Source: Erythrobacter sp. (GTDB lineage Bacteria; Pseudomonadota; Alphaproteobacteria; Sphingomonadales; Sphingomonadaceae). Taken from it: a stretch of 64,000 nt of DNA. The translations under genes were made by a program, and so were the position numbers. The DNA lies in NCBI RefSeq assembly GCF_035194505.1, contig NZ_CP136573.1:2281001-2345000 (forward strand). The letters run 5' to 3'. Below are positions 18,435 to 26,126 of this stretch, piece after piece (positions within the stretch are counted from its first letter, which is position 1; every line of letters starts with the position of its first letter). A model generated the notes under the pieces. It made no database searches. It worked only from the letters and a program-made list of their open reading frames with translations, and had not been told where the DNA came from.

Positions 18435-21400
18435 ATGCGTTATCTTGCCGCCACCCTGCTTGCCGGGGCCGCCGTCATGGCCTCGCCCGTTGCCGCTGCG
18501 CCGAAGGGCAAGGATGCCAAGGCGGACGAGAGCTGGAGCGTCGAGGCACCCAAGGGTGCGGTGATCAAGCAGGTGCCGATCAGCACGGAAGAAGGCACCT
18601 GGATGGATGTCGATGTCTCGCCCGACGGCCAGACGCTCGCCTTCACCCTGCTCGGCGATATCTACACCATGCCGATTACCGGCGGTACGCCGACCCGCAT
18701 TTCCGAAGGCCTTTCCTGGGATGTGCAGCCGCGCTTTTCGCCCGATGGCACCCGCATCGCCTTCACCAGCGACCGCGGCGGCGGGGACAATATCTGGGTG
18801 ATGAACCGTGACGGCTCGGACAAGCGGCAGGTGACCAAGGAGGACTTCCGCCTTCTGAACCAGCCGGCCTGGTCGCCCGACGGGCGCTACATCGCGGCCA
18901 AGAAGCACTTTACCACCGAGCGTAGCGCCGGCACGGGCGAGATCTGGCTCTACCACGTCAGCGGCGGCGGCGGGGTGCAGGTGGTCGAGCGCGCCAACGA
19001 GCGGCTGCAGAAGGAGCTGGGCGAACCCGTTTTCGCGCCCGACGGCTCGGCGATCTACTACACCCGCAACACCACTGGCGGGAACGTATTCGATTATGCG
19101 CAGGATTCGAACGCGGGCATCTTCGCGATCGAGCGCAAGGATCTGGCGACCGGTGAGGTGACCACCGCGGTCTCCGGCTATGGTGGCGCGGTGCGCCCCG
19201 CGCCTTCGCCCGATGGCAAGCAGATCGCCTTTGTCCGGCGCGACAAGGACCAGACCCAGCTATGGGTGAAGGACCTCGCCAGCGGACGCGAGGCGATGGT
19301 CTTCGGGAAGCTTGATCTTGATGTACAGGAGACCTGGGCGGTCACCGGGGTCTATCCCAATATCGACTGGCTGCCCGATAGCAGCGCCATCATCTTCTGG
19401 GCGGGCGGCAAATTGAACCGCGTGAACCGCGACGGCACCGGCCATGCGGTGATCCCCTTCAAGGTCAACGACACCCGCGCCGTCGCCAATGCGCCGCATC
19501 CGGTGATCGAGGTTGCGCCCGAGACTTTCACCACCACCATGCCGCGCTTTGCGATGCTCTCGCCCGACGGGGCCAGCGTCGTGTTCGAAACGCTCGGCAA
19601 ACTCCACACCAAATCGGCCAGAGGCAAGGACCTGCCGCGCCCGCTGACCGGTGACAGCGCCGATGTGATCGAAGCCTTCCCCGCCTTCAGCCGCGATGGC
19701 GGCGCGCTCGCCTATGTCCGCTGGAGCGATGACAAGCTCGGCGAAATCGTGCTGGCCGATGCGCAGGGGCAGAACCGCCGCGTGCTCGTCGGCCCGGGGC
19801 ATTACGGCAATCTCGCCTTCTCGCCCGACGGGGCGATGATCGCCTTCGAAAAGCGCGAGGGCGGATACCTGACCTCGCCCGATTTCTCGCAAGACCCGGG
19901 CGTCTATGTCATGCCTGTCGCCGGGGGAGAGCCGCGGCTGGTCACCCGTGACGGAGCCAACCCGCAATGGGGCGCTGCGTCCGATCGCCTGTTCATGCTG
20001 GGCCGCGAAGATGGCGGGCTGGCGCTGGTCTCGACCGACCTCAATGGCGAGGCAAAGCGCGTCCATGCCAAGGGCGATCTTGCCAATGATCTGCGCATCG
20101 CGCCCGATGGCCGCACCATCGCCTTCCGCCAGAATTACGAGGTCTTCGCGATGCCGCTGGTGCCCGGCGGCAAGCCGGTCGATGTCAGCGAAAGCGGCGG
20201 ATCGCTGCCCGTCACCAAGGTCAGCACCGGGGGTGCGGACTATCTCGGCTGGGCGCGCGGGGGCGAAACGCTTTTCTGGTCGATCGGCCCGTCCTTGCAG
20301 AGCGCCAATGTCAGCGAACTCTTCGCCAATGCGCCCAAAGCCGAGGGTGACAAGACAGCCGCCTACACCCCGCCCACCACCGGCATTCCTCTGGGCGTGA
20401 CGGTGCAGAAGGCCAAGCCCACCGGCACCACCGTCATCACCGGCGCGCGGGTGCTGACCATGCGCGCAGGCCTTGCGGCGGATGATGCCGGCGTGATCGA
20501 GAACGGCATGATCGTGATCGAAGGCGACCGGATCACCGGCGTCCACGATGCTACCACGGTCAAGATCGCCTTCCCGGAAGGCACCCGCTTCATCGATGCC
20601 AGCGGCAAGACCATCATGCCCGGCCTCGTCGATGCCCATGCCCATGGTGCCTACGGGGTGGGCGATCTCATCCCGCAGCAGAACTGGACGCTGTTGCAGG
20701 ACCTCGCGCTCGGCGTGACGACGGTGCACAATCCGTCCTCGCAGGCGAGCACCGTCTTCGCCGCCGCCGAACGCCAGCGCGCCGGCCTCACCACCGGGCC
20801 GCGCATCTTCTCGACCGGGGAGATCATCTACGGCGCCAAGGCTCCGGATGTTTACGCGCGGATCGACAGCTACGAGGATGCGCTCGCGCACGTGCGCCGG
20901 ATCAAGGCGCAGGGCGGCATCTCGGTGAAGAACTACAACCAGCCGCGCCGCGAACAGCGCCAGATGGTGGTGCGCGCCGCGGCGGCCGAGAACATGCTGG
21001 TCGTCGCAGAGGGCGGTTCGCTGTTCGGGATGGACATGAACATCGTTGCCGATGGCAATTCGACGCTCGAGCATAATGTTCCGGTCGATGTGTTCTACAA
21101 CGATGTGCTGCAGTTCTTCGGGCAGGCGAACACCAATTACACGCCGACGCTGGTGGTCACCTATGGCGGCCTTGCGGGCGATCCCTATTGGCGGCAGGCG
21201 ACCAATGTCTGGGAAAACCCGCTGATGGTGCACACCCCGCCCAAGATGCTGCTGGCCGATACCGGACGACGCACCACGGCGCCCGACTGGGCCTTCGTTG
21301 ACGACAACAACGCACGCGAGGCGCGCAAGCTGGCCCAGCGCGGGGTCAAGGTCAGCATCGGGGCTCACGGCCAGCAGGCCGGTATCGGCGCGCATTGGGA

Positions 21401-21755
21401 GCTGTGGAGCTTCGCGCGCGGCGGGATGAGCTCGGTCGAGGCATTGAAGGCGGGCACGATCACCTCCGCGCAATCGCTCGGCATGGCCAAGGATATCGGC
21501 AGCATCGAGGCGGGCAAGCTGGCCGATCTCGTGATCCTGTCGGCCGATCCGTCAAAGGACATCGCCAATTCCGACAACATCGAACAGGTGATGCTCGGCG
21601 GGCGGCTCTATGATGCAAAGACCATGAACGAGACCGGCACCGGCACGGCGGCACGCCATCCCTATTGGTGGGAAGCCGCGGGTGGCAAGGGCGCAGGCGG
21701 CTCGGCGGAAGCCACCGCTGCCGGACGCGGCCATGCCGACGGGGACGCGGGGTGA
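18435..21755 (+). CDS. Exported PD40 beta-propeller plus amidohydrolase
   Basis: 1106 residues. Signal peptide MRYLAATLLAGAAVMASPVAA. The N-terminal two-thirds contain repeated TolB/PD40-type blades, seen as repeated SPDG..IAF motifs (for example VSPDGQTLAF, FSPDGTRIAFTSDRGG, WSPDGRYIA, FSPDGAMIAF). From about residue 670 an amidohydrolase barrel begins (VLTMRAGLA, GKTIMPGLVDAHAHGAYG with the HxH metal pair, VSIGAHGQQ, AGKLADLVILSADP). Such fusions are secreted or periplasmic hydrolases, probably on cyclic amides or peptides. GGGAGA six bases before the ATG supports the start. The C-terminal tail is Gly/Ala-rich and probably disordered. Confidence 0.92.
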   Translation: MRYLAATLLAGAAVMASPVAAAPKGKDAKADESWSVEAPKGAVIKQVPISTEEGTWMDVDVSPDGQTLAFTLLGDIYTMPITGGTPTRISEGLSWDVQPRFSPDGTRIAFTSDRGGGDNIWVMNRDGSDKRQVTKEDFRLLNQPAWSPDGRYIAAKKHFTTERSAGTGEIWLYHVSGGGGVQVVERANERLQKELGEPVFAPDGSAIYYTRNTTGGNVFDYAQDSNAGIFAIERKDLATGEVTTAVSGYGGAVRPAPSPDGKQIAFVRRDKDQTQLWVKDLASGREAMVFGKLDLDVQETWAVTGVYPNIDWLPDSSAIIFWAGGKLNRVNRDGTGHAVIPFKVNDTRAVANAPHPVIEVAPETFTTTMPRFAMLSPDGASVVFETLGKLHTKSARGKDLPRPLTGDSADVIEAFPAFSRDGGALAYVRWSDDKLGEIVLADAQGQNRRVLVGPGHYGNLAFSPDGAMIAFEKREGGYLTSPDFSQDPGVYVMPVAGGEPRLVTRDGANPQWGAASDRLFMLGREDGGLALVSTDLNGEAKRVHAKGDLANDLRIAPDGRTIAFRQNYEVFAMPLVPGGKPVDVSESGGSLPVTKVSTGGADYLGWARGGETLFWSIGPSLQSANVSELFANAPKAEGDKTAAYTPPTTGIPLGVTVQKAKPTGTTVITGARVLTMRAGLAADDAGVIENGMIVIEGDRITGVHDATTVKIAFPEGTRFIDASGKTIMPGLVDAHAHGAYGVGDLIPQQNWTLLQDLALGVTTVHNPSSQASTVFAAAERQRAGLTTGPRIFSTGEIIYGAKAPDVYARIDSYEDALAHVRRIKAQGGISVKNYNQPRREQRQMVVRAAAAENMLVVAEGGSLFGMDMNIVADGNSTLEHNVPVDVFYNDVLQFFGQANTNYTPTLVVTYGGLAGDPYWRQATNVWENPLMVHTPPKMLLADTGRRTTAPDWAFVDDNNAREARKLAQRGVKVSIGAHGQQAGIGAHWELWSFARGGMSSVEALKAGTITSAQSLGMAKDIGSIEAGKLADLVILSADPSKDIANSDNIEQVMLGGRLYDAKTMNETGTGTAARHPYWWEAAGGKGAGGSAEATAAGRGHADGDAG

Positions 21756-21769
21756 CGGGTTGGCTGTAA

Positions 21770-22489
21770 CTATCCCTCCAGCAGCGCGCGCAGGTCCTTC
21801 AGGGCCTTGGCGCGCAGCTGGTGGACGCGCGGCACGCTGACATCGAGCACGGCGGCGATTTCGGTGAGGTTCAGCTCCTCGACGAAGAACAGTTGCAGCA
21901 CCAGTTTCAGCCGGTCGGGCAGTGCGATCATCGCCTTGAGCAGCCGCTCGCGGTCCTCGGCTGCGCACAGGGCCTCGAAGGGATCGGGATCGTCGCTGAC
22001 GAAGGCGGTCGAGGTCTCGTCATATTCCTCGGTGATCGGGGTGATTGTCACGCCGGTGCTTTCGATGGCGAGCAGTTCGGCATCGTCCACCTCCAGCAGG
22101 CGGGCGAGCTCGGCGCGGCTCGGCTCGCGTCCTAGCTGCCCTCGCAGGGTCTCGGCGGCGCGTTCATAGGCGGCGCGTTTGCGGCGCGCGGTGCGGGTGT
22201 CGTGGGCGGCGCGGCGCACCTCGTCGAGCATCGCACCCCGCACGCGGATCTTGGCATAGGCGGCAAAGCCGTCCTCGGTCGGGCCTGTATGGCGCTGGGC
22301 GCATTCGGTGAGCGCAAGGATGCCGGCCTGCACCAGATCCTCGACCTCAAGGCCCTCCCGCCCGCTGCCATGGATGTGCCACGCGGCGCGGCGCACCAGT
22401 GGGAGAAAGCGGCGCACGCGGTCGGCCACTTCGGTGCGCGAGGGCGCATAGGGGCTGGCGACGGCGAATGACGTGTGATCGTGCTTCAT
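21770..22489 (-). CDS. fliA: Flagellar sigma factor sigma-28
   Basis: 239-residue sigma factor for late flagellar genes. Region 2 is clear (FLPLVRRAAWHIHGSG, EVEDLVQAGILALTECA, FAAYAKIRVRGAMLDEVR), region 3 follows (REPSRAELARLLEVDDAELL), and region 4 has ALPDRLKLVLQLFFVEELNLTEIAAVL with the helix-turn-helix. The ATG overlaps the flhA stop as ATGA, the standard translational coupling of flhA-fliA operons. Because flhA is truncated by an insertion sequence, the native promoter is missing and any expression must come from elsewhere, possibly from the element. Confidence 0.93.
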   Translation of the reverse strand: MKHDHTSFAVASPYAPSRTEVADRVRRFLPLVRRAAWHIHGSGREGLEVEDLVQAGILALTECAQRHTGPTEDGFAAYAKIRVRGAMLDEVRRAAHDTRTARRKRAAYERAAETLRGQLGREPSRAELARLLEVDDAELLAIESTGVTITPITEEYDETSTAFVSDDPDPFEALCAAEDRERLLKAMIALPDRLKLVLQLFFVEELNLTEIAAVLDVSVPRVHQLRAKALKDLRALLEG

Positions 22490-23230
22490 CGCGCATGCTC
22501 CAGCGCGGGTGGTTCTGCCGGGGCCGGCTCACCGATCACGCCCACCACCGCAATCGGCTGGGTCGGCGGCAGTTCTGCAATCGACAGCACCAGACAGCGG
22601 GGGCTGCGCTGGCGCAGCAGGGCGGCGAGCGCGCGGCGCGCGGGCGGCTGGACGATCAGGGCGAGCGCGCCTTTCTCGGCATCGGCCAGCGCATTGATCC
22701 CGCGCGCGATCATGCTGCCGCAATCGGGCTCGATGAGTGGCTGGCCGCTGGCAGGGTCAACCATTCCACCGAGGATCGCGGCCTCCAGTCCGGCATCGAG
22801 CGTGATGACCTTCAGCGGCTCGCCCGGCGCGGCGATGCGCGCGATCAGGCGACCGCCCAGATCGGCGCGTACGGCATCGATCACCGCGTCGAAATCACCG
22901 GTCTTCTGCAAGGCCAGCGCGAGCGAGGTGAACAGCGGCTGGGGGTGGGCGAGCCCGATCCCGTCGGCCACCAGTGCGCGCAGGGTGCGCGTGAGTGCGG
23001 GCAGGGTGAGCGGATCGGGGGTCACCGCCTCTACCAGCGCAGGCGCGCGGGCCTTGAGGCCCTCGACCCATTCGCGAACTTCATCCGGGCCGAGCAGTTG
23101 GTGCGCTTCGGCCAGCAGCGCCTGATTGGCGTGGGTGGCGATGACCGTCGCGGGATCGACCACCAGAAAGCCCTCGGCCACAGCGTGATCGCGCGCGGCT
23201 GGGGCGATCCACAGCGCCGGACAATCGAAG
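22486..23230 (-). pseudogene. flhA: flhA, 3' fragment only, cut by an IS element
   Basis: 247 C-terminal codons of the flagellar export gate protein FlhA. The frame runs without stop into the element: the last native codons read FDCPALWIAPAARDHAVAEGF, then VVDPATVIATHANQALLAEAHQLLG, both diagnostic of the FlhA cytoplasmic domain (the segment is given in two parts). GSMIARGIN and the SPRCLVLSIAELPP strand follow. Intact FlhA is about 700 residues with eight N-terminal membrane helices; those and the linker are absent. The bases on the other side of the IS are not flhA but the fliS leader, so the missing part is not simply displaced. Confidence 0.92.
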
Positions 23231-23256
23231 TGTCCGTCGTCAGAACATTCGGCACA
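23231..23256 (+). repeat. IS left terminal inverted repeat
   Basis: Begins TGTCC, then CGTCAG at 23238-23243 and GGCACA at 23251-23256. These blocks match the inverted right end at the same spacing, 19 of 26 positions identical. Confidence 0.88.
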
Positions 23257-23304
23257 ACACGGGGCGTAAATTAGCGGAGTGCGGGCCTCGTCCGGGGGTT
23301 GATG

Positions 23305-24284
23305 TTACGCGGCGAGGTTGCGGTTTTGCAAGCGCCGATGTTCGATGGTCTGTCGCTTGATCCTTTCACGCTGTTTGATGATGGCTGGGGCCCTGCCGAA
23401 GTAGGCGTCGGCGGGTGTCACGTTGGACAGCGCTTCGTGATAACGCTGGTGGTTATAGTGCTCGACGAAGGCCTCGATCTGGGCCTCGAGGTCGCCGGGC
23501 AGGAAGTAGTTCTCCAGCAGGATGCGGTTTTTCAGGGTCTGGTGCCAGCGCTCGATCTTGCCCTGGGTTTGCGGGTGCATCGGGGCGCCGCGCACGTGGC
23601 TCATCTTGTTGGCCTCGATGTATTCCGCCAGTTCTCCCGCGATGTAACTGGGACCATTATCGCTGAGCAGCCTTGGCTTGTGCAGCACCGTGGCGCTGTC
23701 GCAGCCGGAAGCTGCCAGGGCGAGGTCCAGCGTGTCGGTCACATCCTCGGCCCGCATGTTGGTGCACAGCTTCCAGGCGATGATATAGCGCGAGAAGTCG
23801 TCGAGCACGGTGGAGAGATACATCCAGCCCCACCCGATGATCTTGAAGTAGGTAAAATCGGTCTGCCACATCTCGTTTGGCCGGGTGGTCTTGGTATGGA
23901 ACGCATCAGCCGCTTTCACCACGACATAGGCCGGGCTGGTGATTAGGTCGTGTGCTTTCAGCAGGCGGTAAACCGTGGCTTCGGACACAAAGTATTGGCG
24001 TTCATCGGTAAATCGCACGGCCAGTTCGCGTGGGGACAGCTCGCTGTAATCCAGCGCGAGTCCGACGATCTGATCCTGCACCTCAGGCGCGATGCGGTTC
24101 CACACCCGGCTCGGCGCGGAGGGCGATCTTCCAGCGCCTCCGGCCCGCCCTCGAGATAGCGGTCATACCAGCGGTAGAAGGTCCGACGGGCGATGCCCAG
24201 CTTGTCGAGCGTCCGCTTGGCGGGCAGGTGGGACTGCTCGACGACCCTGATGATCTCAAGCTTCTCGGATGCGGGATACCTCAT
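23305..24284 (-). pseudogene. IS3-family transposase orfB, frameshifted
   Basis: The N-terminal part starts at ATG 24284 (MRYPASEKLEIIRVVEQSH, then an HTH segment to EALEDRPPR). The frame is then lost near 24114-24117, and the catalytic part continues in the next frame from VWNRIAPEV to the TAA at 23305. One C appears to be missing where relatives have a CGC-CCG-AGC codon run, so a full OrfB cannot be made without a frameshift. The rve core itself is intact, with Asp in WQTDFTYFK, Asp in LLSDNGPSY and Glu in GKIERWHQTLK. The break is not at the orfA/orfB junction, where programmed frameshifting occurs in this family. A sequencing error in a GC-rich run is the alternative. Confidence 0.85.
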
Positions 24285-24670
24285 TCTTCGCCCTCCCCAT
24301 CCGCGATCATGCTTTTTTTCAGCAGACGGTTTTCGAGCGTCAGGTCCGCAACGCATTCTTTGAGGGCACGGGCCTCGCGGCGCAGATCCTGCACTTCGCC
24401 GGTGGTTGCGGCACGAGCAGTATCACCGGCAAGTCGGCGCTTGCCCGCTTCCATGAACTCCTTCGACCAGGTGTAATACAAGCTCTGGGCGATGCCTTCC
24501 TTGCGGCAGAGCTCGGCGATGCTGTCTTCACCGCGTAGCCCATCGAGCACGATCCGGATCTTGTCTTCAGCCGAGAAATGACGACGGGTCTGCCGCCGGA
24601 TGTCCTTCACAACCCGCTCAGCGGGGGGCTTTTTGGGTGCCGATTTTTTCAAGGAGGATTGGGTCTTCAT
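24281..24670 (-). CDS. IS3-family transposase orfA
   Basis: 129-residue DNA-binding protein of the element. It has a helix-turn-helix typical of IS3 orfA (FSAEDKIRIVLDGLRGEDS, then ELCRKEGIAQSLYYTWSKEF) and a C-terminal leucine-zipper-like helix (LRREARALKECVADLTLENRLLKK) in two consecutive blocks. Its TGA overlaps the orfB ATG as ATGA, and OrfAB fusion normally arises by -1 frameshifting just upstream. ATG 24670 is preferred; an in-frame ATG at 24703 would add 11 residues. Confidence 0.9.
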   Translation of the reverse strand: MKTQSSLKKSAPKKPPAERVVKDIRRQTRRHFSAEDKIRIVLDGLRGEDSIAELCRKEGIAQSLYYTWSKEFMEAGKRRLAGDTARAATTGEVQDLRREARALKECVADLTLENRLLKKSMIADGEGEE

Positions 24671-24729
24671 CTTCGTTCCTTCGTCACTACGACGAAGCCC
24701 CAACCCTCCTTAAATCACAACCTCAAATC

Positions 24730-24755
24730 TGTGCCATTGGTGCTGACGGGGGACA
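24730..24755 (-). repeat. IS right terminal inverted repeat
   Basis: Read on the minus strand it starts TGTCC at 24755 and contains CGTCAG (24748-24743) and GGCACA (24735-24730), matching the left end. Confidence 0.88.
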
Positions 24756-24771
24756 GTTAGGAGGAGGGTCG

Positions 24772-25140
24772 ATGATGATGCTCGCCCGCAATCCTGCCGC
24801 CGCCTATCGCCGGGTCGAACTCGATGCGCGGATCGAGGCATCGAGCGCGGGGGAGCTGACCCGCATCTGTCTGGAGGAGGCGGTCGCCGCCCTCGGGCAG
24901 GCGCTCCTCGCGCTGGGCAAGGACCCGGCCGCCGTCCCGCGCGATCCGCTGGCGCGGGCGCAATCGATCACGGTCTGGCTGGCCCGCTCGGTTGCGCCGG
25001 AGCATCCGCTCCATGCCAGTCTTGTCACCTTCTATGGCGGACTGGCGAGCCAGATTTCCGCGAACCTGCGCAAGCCGAGTCCGGCGGAAATCGGGCAGGT
25101 GCGCGGCGATCTGAATGATCTGCTGGCGGCTGCGGCGTAA
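24772..25140 (+). CDS. fliS: Flagellar export chaperone FliS
   Basis: 122-residue helical protein resembling FliS, the cytoplasmic chaperone that keeps flagellin unpolymerised before export. The N-terminal AAAYRRVELDARIEASSAGEL and LEEAVAALGQALLAL helix match the usual AYxxVxLxxxIxxASPxxLVxxLxxGAxxAL pattern, and the length fits. AGGAGGAGGG lies just upstream of three in-frame ATGs (24772, 24775, 24778), outside the IS, so the coding region looks intact. The IS ends only 16 bases upstream, so the native promoter and any fliC/fliD neighbours are absent here. The call rests on pattern and flagellar context. Confidence 0.75.
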   Translation: MMMLARNPAAAYRRVELDARIEASSAGELTRICLEEAVAALGQALLALGKDPAAVPRDPLARAQSITVWLARSVAPEHPLHASLVTFYGGLASQISANLRKPSPAEIGQVRGDLNDLLAAAA

Positions 25141-25150
25141 GCTTGCACAA

Positions 25151-25170
25151 AATGTTTCACGTGAAACATT
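25151..25170. promoter_or_regulatory. parS: parS centromere-like site (ParB binding palindrome)
   Basis: A perfect 16-bp palindrome TGTTTCACGTGAAACA (25153-25168), extended to 20 bp by flanking AA/TT. It is identical to the bacterial chromosomal parS consensus TGTTNCACGTGAAACA, which is loaded by ParB for origin segregation. It lies 13 bases after fliS and 18 bases before the convergent hydrolase stop, in a noncoding gap. No parA or parB gene is in the window. The hairpin could also act as a terminator, but it has no T-run. Confidence 0.88.
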
Positions 25171-25186
25171 ATCCTACAGGCAAAAA

Positions 25187-26071
25187 TCAGGTTTTCATAA
25201 ATGAATCAATGATTTGAGCTGCATCAAGCGGGTCTTCAAAGGGGTGGAAGTGGGTGCGATCGGGCCGGTAAAGGTCGCTACCGAGGGGCAAACGGCGTGC
25301 TAACTCGGGCCAAGTGGGCGAGCTTTTGAAGTCGTTGAGGCTGGTCATCTGCGCCCGCACCACCAGCACAGGTACCGTCACCCGCGTCGCCGCTTCGAGC
25401 ACCGCGCCATTGCTGCGGCTGGAGGCATAGACGCTCGCCTCCATCTCGGGCGCGCAGGCGAGTTCCATGCCCTCTCCAGCCGGGGCCGGGACGAGGCCGT
25501 AGCGGCAGTAATCCTCGAACACGCGCGGGGCGAACAGGATGTAGGGATCGCGTGTCCGGAACCGCTCCATCATCTCCTCGGCACTCGCGAAATCGCGCTT
25601 GCGGCGGATCGCGGGGTGGGGGTTGTCTGCGGTGTAGAGCGGCTCTCCCGGCGCGTAGAATTCGGGCGCGAGGATCACCGGATCGAACAGCACCAGCCGC
25701 GCAAAAGCCTCAGGGTGATCGGCGGCGACCTGCACCAGCGTATGCGCCCCCATCGAATGGCCGATGCCGACCGCCTGCGTCAGGCCCGCCGCATCGAGGA
25801 AGGTGGCGACATCGCGCGCAACCACCTTCCAGTCGCTGATCGGCCCGCCGCCCGATTGCCCGTGTCCGCGCAGGTCGATGGCATAGGCGGGGTGGGCCGG
25901 AAACTGCTCGATAATGGCGTCGAACACCCGTCCGTGAAAGCCGGTCGCATGGGCGAACACCAGCGGCACGGCAGGCGTGTGGCCGGCAGCAGGCGCCCAT
26001 TCGTGGACGGCCAGATCAATGTCGCCGACAGGATAGAGACGGGTGACGGGGGCAGGGCGGGTCGCAGTCAT
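25187..26071 (-). CDS. Alpha/beta hydrolase
   Basis: 294-residue alpha/beta hydrolase fold enzyme. VFAHATGFHGRVFDAI carries the oxyanion-hole HATGF, AYAIDLRGHGQSGG the second strand, and VGIGHSMGAHTLVQ the nucleophile elbow with the catalytic Ser. The acid and His are probably in VVRAQMTSLND and the RTHFHPFEDP segment near the C-terminus. Substrate unknown (esterase- or lactonase-like). The start at 26071 (MTATRPAP) is preferred over ATG 26089, but neither has a strong ribosome binding site. Confidence 0.9.
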   Translation of the reverse strand: MTATRPAPVTRLYPVGDIDLAVHEWAPAAGHTPAVPLVFAHATGFHGRVFDAIIEQFPAHPAYAIDLRGHGQSGGGPISDWKVVARDVATFLDAAGLTQAVGIGHSMGAHTLVQVAADHPEAFARLVLFDPVILAPEFYAPGEPLYTADNPHPAIRRKRDFASAEEMMERFRTRDPYILFAPRVFEDYCRYGLVPAPAGEGMELACAPEMEASVYASSRSNGAVLEAATRVTVPVLVVRAQMTSLNDFKSSPTWPELARRLPLGSDLYRPDRTHFHPFEDPLDAAQIIDSFMKT

Positions 26072-26126
26072 GCCCCTGCCCAAGAGCATCGGCTATCCCA
26101 AGTCAATCGCGTGCTTTTGGTAGGGG

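Larger units (their letters stand above)
23231..24755. mobile_element. IS3-family insertion sequence, 1525 bp
   Basis: Two overlapping genes (orfA and orfB, minus strand) lie between imperfect terminal inverted repeats beginning TGTCC. No target-site duplication is present: the left flank ends CGAAG and the right flank begins GTTAG. The element sits between the flhA fragment and fliS. A missing duplication points to a deletion or recombination after insertion. The IS subgroup was not determined. Confidence 0.95.

Noticed and set aside
19260..21473. 737-codon minus-strand open frame under the amidohydrolase
   Set aside because: Shadow of the beta-propeller/amidohydrolase gene; low-complexity, no motif.
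25151..25170. Reading the palindrome after fliS as a simple terminator
   Set aside because: It has no T-run and matches the parS consensus exactly, so the parS reading is preferred.
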